Of a DNA stretch of 64,000 nucleotides, positions 60,401 through 64,000 are shown piece after piece. This DNA is from Klebsormidium nitens. Lineage: Eukaryota; Streptophyta; Klebsormidiophyceae; Klebsormidiales; Klebsormidiaceae. Each line of letters opens with the position of its first letter. Position 1 is the stretch's first letter. Where the stretch lies: positions 190,700 through 254,699 of the forward strand of contig DF236965.1 in the NCBI GenBank assembly GCA_000708835.1, given 5' to 3'. A program made the position numbers and the translations under genes. Under the pieces are notes generated by a model, which was given only the letters and a program-made list of their open reading frames with translations, searched no databases and was not told the origin of the DNA.

Positions 60401-60953
60401 AGCTATGGGAAGGAACTGGAGAATTGCAACGCCGAAGTGGACCTCTAACATGAGTCTCCGCCGTGCTAGAAACCTGCTCGTTGTTGGGACTAAATGCACA
60501 GGTACGGCCTGCGCTTTTTCTGACCTTGCAAGTGAGCTCCCCGGTCGATTGTTTCTATACCCCAAAGCTTGCCGGGCAAATTGAGCAGAAGCGATAGGAC
60601 TTGATGCAACATTCCGTTAGCTCCTATCAAACGTCAGTGTCAAATAAGATACAGCGGAAGCTCACCCCATTACACTCCACGTTCCACTTTTTCTGCACCT
60701 CCGCCTTGTCCTTTGCATCCCCAGGCGCCTCCTCACCCTTCGCCCCTTCCCCCTTTGCTTCTTCCTCCCCTCTCTCGTTAGCATCCTGCTCCATGGGGTC
60801 CGCCGATTCAGCGCCTCCACTCCCCTCCTTCTCTCCCCCGCCCTCTGCATTCTGGGAGAGGGACTCCTTGTCAGGGGGGTCGTCTTGCCCACTAGAGTTG
60901 GCCTCGGGCGCCCCCCCTCGCAACCTGCCGACCCGCTCATCACTGGCGGCCAT
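57445..60953 (-). CDS. SAND-like zinc domain plus FYRN/FYRC chromatin protein
   Basis: Exons 60953-60666, 60089-59804, 59276-58798 and 57924-57445 join in phase to 510 residues. Residues 1-96 are low-complexity and acidic (rich in Glu, Gly, Ala). Exon 2 encodes a C-x-C-x-x-C zinc-type cluster (CHCATCG) followed by MSPNEFELHAGSRSKKWRTS and IPLGKILED, like the SAND domain of ULTRAPETALA-type proteins. Exon 3 is Pro-rich, then has an FYRN domain with SIYPGGYRSAVSFYSTRD. Exon 4 has an FYRC domain: VIAEDRPQTPFVGASPDECW and FGLTDPAIIRLVEALDPHH. FYRN and FYRC occur in histone-modifying proteins (trithorax, KDM5/JMJ), so a chromatin role is likely but inferred. The start at 60953 has a strong context (atcatggcc); an in-frame upstream ATG at 61064 exists. 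No catalytic domain is seen. Confidence 0.75.
57948..57988. repeat. Perfect 20-base tandem duplication in the SAND/FYR gene
   Basis: The unit tgacttgcgcaaataaatca occurs twice back to back (about 57948-57988), some 25 bases upstream of the last exon (57924) on the minus strand, within the polypyrimidine/branch region of the intron. It is a recent duplication next to an acceptor. Confidence 0.85.
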
Positions 60954-61745
60954 GATGCATCCACCCCAAAGAAGTGCGTCTCCGCAAGCCCGCTGCTCGA
61001 CGGGGCCAACGAGCAAGTCTCCGCTCGAATCCTGGCCACCACAGGCCTGCTGCTTTGCAAGCATCAGACAGCCTTTCTCCTAGTGCTGGCGCCTGAGTGG
61101 TCTCTATGAGGTGCGAGTACCTGAGCCAAACACCACGGGTGTACTGTAAGGACCGATTAGGAATGGCTGACTCTTGGGTGCCATGTACCAGGCTGTCAAA
61201 AAGAAGCTCAGCAGGAAACAGCAACTGCTTCCTGGGATCATAATTGAGCAGCAGATCAATGGGTATCTGCTATCATTGTATCAATCATGCAGGAGCACCA
61301 GAGGAGCAGATTACGGGGTAAAAGCGGAGGCGATCCGTGGACTGATCCCTGTCATACAAACCACTCCAGAAGCAAAATCTGGCGTTACGAGCATCCGATG
61401 CCCTTGCGTGTGCAAGTATCAGCCAACCTTGGGGCCCAGACATTATGGAGATTGAATCCAATACATGTACCCCCCATTGATGCTCTAAGCAACACATGTT
61501 TGAGGAATTGCTCATTATGAACCATATAGGAGCTGGAAATTGTTCTGGCAACGAAACCTTGCAACTGGACTGAGATAGGGCTTGGAACAGAACCCTTTTC
61601 CATTTGCTGCAAGGATGTTGACACACAGGTGATTGCCTGGACTTGTCAAAGAAAGAAAGCCCGGCAACTCTGGCAAGAAAGCTGCACCCTGAGCAACCTA
61701 CCTTCTGAGGACGAAGAAGCGCTCTCCTGCTGCCAGCAACTGCTC
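60954..61745. other. Intergenic region 5' of the SAND/FYR gene
   Basis: This region of about 790 bases should hold the SAND/FYR 5' UTR and promoter. Open frames at 61174-61455 (+) and 61285-61626 (-) overlap and show no motif. No TATA box is recognised. Confidence 0.4.
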
Positions 61746-61967
61746 CTACCTAGTCTGTTTAATAGTGTCATCTGACAGCTCCTTCCGTCTTTCTTGCCAG
61801 CTCCTCCCATGCTCAGCTTCCTTGGCAAGGCGACGCCATGCAGCTTCAAGTTCAACTTCTGATTCCGAGTGCGTACGGTAATATTTCCGTTCGACCCAGA
61901 AGCCAGCTGGGTCAGGTTGCAGGTCAGGCCAGGCCAGGTCAGCCTCGAGAATTTGCATCTTCGACAT
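61746..61967 (-). CDS. Hypothetical small protein or first exon
   Basis: The frame starting at ATG 61967 (MSKMQILEADLAWPDLQPDP) is 73 codons, charged and helical towards the end (ERKYYRTHSESEVELEAAWR), with codon use that looks coding. An upstream in-frame ATG at 62132 would add 55 residues that look less coding. The frame can also splice out: a donor ag|gtagga lies at its end near 61755, so it may be exon 1 of a gene continuing left. I do not recognise the family. It would share orientation with the SAND/FYR gene. Confidence 0.3.
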   Translation of the reverse strand: MSKMQILEADLAWPDLQPDPAGFWVERKYYRTHSESEVELEAAWRRLAKEAEHGRSWQERRKELSDDTIKQTR

Positions 61968-62089
61968 TCTAAAAAGCTTATATTTCAGACTATATACCAG
62001 ACGTAGTCCATCGTCGAAGACGGTGTTTTCAACGGGGCGGAATGGGCGAGCTGAAACCGTTCCATGCAAGCGTTGCATAGGGCCTTGGA

Positions 62090-63560
62090 CCATGGTACGG
62101 TACGCAGGTACGTGCGGGTACACTGTGCACATGGTTTATGGTACCGTGTACCTACCTAGTTCCGGTACCTACAGGCTACAAGTTACAACCTATACGCCAA
62201 GGTATCTTCGAGCGGGACTCTAACGATGCAGGTACGGTATCGTGCGCCTGAAGGTACCGTTCGAGCCGCTGCGCAGTGCCGCAGCATTACCGGTAACTCT
62301 TGTGTGACCTAACGGGCGTGTGACCTAAGATACGTGTTACCCGGGCACTTAAACTAAAAAACCTAACGCAAATAATCACCCGCTCCGCACCCCAACCCAC
62401 CCTAACCACCTTACCAACCCCACCCGTCCCCCGGGTGCCTATCTTAGGTCACACGGCTCTTAGGTCACACGAGAGTGATCGGAGTGGTGCCTGCATGGAA
62501 GTTGAAGGCACTCTGCAGTGGGACTCACTGCTGCTCAAGAGTACCGTACAATTGACGGTACCTACCAGCGTTTCCCGTATTCAACGGTATTGTCAACTCA
62601 GAACTGGTCGTGCGAAGATCTTCCGTGCATGGCTTTCAATCAATCATCTGTCGTCGGCAGTGGGCACTCAGAACTCAGGCCGATTCGAGAGGACTCGGGA
62701 TTCGGGCGGATCCGAGTCGTCGTCATTGATGACTCGCGTCTCGAAGTTCGGTACGTACCAATGCACAAGCTGGCATGCTAGTTTAAGTGGTCCGTTCTCA
62801 GGCGGTAGCTACCTGCCCTGGGGACGCCGTACCGTACAAAAAGGTACTACTCCCTGCCTAGAAGTTAGAACCTGGGTAGTAGGTACGGTACCTACCGCGG
62901 CTACCGATATTTGACTTGAACTTGGGAAAACTCTACGTAGGTACGTGGCCGGTACGGTACCTACGGCGGCCTGGAGGCTGGTGCCAAATTGCCAATGTCC
63001 AAAGGCAGATACCGTCGGCCCTCGCGCCCGCAAGTGGGGTCGGGAATCGGGCCGGTTCCAGGAGAACAGTGGTTCCACGTGTACCGGTCGGCGGTAGGTT
63101 TTGATTTAGGTAGGTAAATACGGTACATTGAGGCTTGCGTACCTACTGTAGAGCTTACCGTATCGTCGGTAGGTACCGATCCAGTCCTGGGTACGTCCAC
63201 GTGAGCTTCCCGTGAGCTTGGAGGCATATGTCTCAAAAGGTAGGCGCTCGAGAGGACGGAGGGTTAGTCTGGTGGTTTAAGGATAGGCTCAGTTCGAAGC
63301 GCGTGACATTGTTTGGTCAACGTTTAACTACCTAGGTTAGTCACGTAGATACTATAGCACCGGGCGGCCGAGGGCCGTCACGGTCGGCTGACTCAAGAGA
63401 CGGCGGCCGCCGGCGGCACCTATTGCAGGCACCAACCTAATACTACAGTACCGAGGTACCTACTACCGGTACCAACCTTGTTCAGCCAGTACATACTATG
63501 TACAGCGGCCTTCGAGGGACAGGTTTGATGCATGTACGAGGGTGCGCTCATGCAGCACAA
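62090..63560. repeat. GTAC/GGTACC-rich intergenic stretch
   Basis: By hand count there are at least 30 GTAC tetramers in about 1.45 kb, against roughly six expected by chance. Many are extended to aggtacggtacctacc-like palindromic blocks (near 62099, 62155, 62560, 62885, 62945, 63165 and 63455). No long open frame runs through it. It is probably repeat-derived or a low-complexity promoter-like region, possibly related to the flanks of the dispersed repeat near 35690. Confidence 0.6.
62345..62440 (+). repeat. Dispersed repeat, copy 2
   Basis: Matches copy 1 near 35640-35740 in order: aaacctaacg, then cacccgctccgcaccccaac, then ccaccccgtcccc-type sequence. Directly after it the string tcttaggtcacacg is itself duplicated (about 62443 and 62459), and a related gtgacctaa string lies before the copy (near 62305 and 62320) in inverted orientation, which could be terminal inverted repeats of this insertion. 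Confidence 0.5.
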
Positions 63561-64000
63561 TCCGCACGAGACTACTACCTACCTATGTAGTATGCTGACG
63601 TGAGGAGGGGACAAGTTTCGTGAGAGTCGAAACTTGTCACTTCGAGCCTGTATGCAATGTGCATGATGGCTCACGTGTGATACGTAGTCTGACGTCGTGA
63701 CGAACATTGAACATTGGATTCTATACATACTGAAAAGTAGGATGGGCTGAGGAGGGTCAAGCTTCTTTGTACAGATGAGGATCAACTATATAACACTCTT
63801 TACGAAAGTACTTGATAATACTCCCACCTGCAATACTGCAACTTTAACTAGCATGTTTGGTTTATTTTGACCAACTTAGAACCACTAGCTTCTGCGCTTC
63901 AGCATGCAAGCTATCGGCCATATTGATCAAAAACATGCTCAGATTGGCCATCAGCTTTCAACCGCCCATGATGATGATTAGCTCCATCTAATCAAAAGCA
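63561..64000. other. Right-edge non-coding stretch
   Basis: An AT-rich tail with no open frame that has coding character and no splice-consistent exon. A TATA-like tatataaca near 63788 has no recognisable gene to its right inside the window. Confidence 0.4.

Noticed and set aside
60601-61083. Plus-strand open frame of 160 codons rich in Ser/Pro/Ala
   Set aside because: Antisense of the acidic low-complexity first exon of the SAND/FYR gene.
1-64000. tRNA, rRNA, CRISPR array, prokaryotic operon or virus-like gene
   Set aside because: I looked for T-loop strings, long rRNA-like blocks, regularly spaced identical repeats and capsid or polymerase motifs and found none. The repeat arrays seen are short-period, degenerate and tied to splice sites.

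Overview
The window looks like nuclear DNA of a green plant-lineage eukaryote, most likely a streptophyte alga. Genes are split by many short GT-AG introns (one is GC-AG), the base composition is near even, and two products (a pterin dehydratase and a fibrillin) carry plastid-type leaders. The exocyst SEC5, exportin-7 and fibrillin products look like plant versions. Klebsormidium is my guess for the genus, but nothing in the sequence proves it. There is no bacterial, organellar or viral gene, no CRISPR array, and I found no rRNA or tRNA gene.

Layout from left to right, with exon coordinates in each entry: exportin-7 (-, 5' part only, runs off the left edge); a TPR-thioredoxin protein with an intact WCGPC site (+); plastid-type pterin-4a-carbinolamine dehydratase (-); a large 1.1-kilo-residue protein with a PACS-like C-terminal half (+); a small XPF/ERCC1-like protein resembling PTD/SPO16 of meiotic crossover (-); a plastid fibrillin (+); a bZIP factor with a transmembrane segment, like the ER-stress bZIP17/28 group (-); a small secreted or ER NTF2-like protein (+); exocyst SEC5 (-); SmD1 (+); a protein with a SAND-like zinc region plus FYRN and FYRC domains (-); and a weak small hypothetical ORF (-). 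The eleven well-supported genes alternate strand without exception, so every neighbouring pair is either divergent or convergent. They are unrelated housekeeping, trafficking, plastid, stress and chromatin genes, not an operon-like pathway.

The most unusual non-coding structure is inside introns. In the TPR-thioredoxin gene and at four places in SEC5, intron sequence consists of degenerate tandem copies of the neighbouring exon edge, splice site included. This suggests that introns here grow by local tandem duplication across splice junctions. Two small terminal-inverted-repeat elements sit in other introns, a further short dispersed repeat occurs twice between genes, and the last 2 kb is very dense in GTAC/GGTACC motifs.

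All exon models were read by eye from splice signals, reading-frame phase and remembered family patterns. No alignment or RNA evidence was available.
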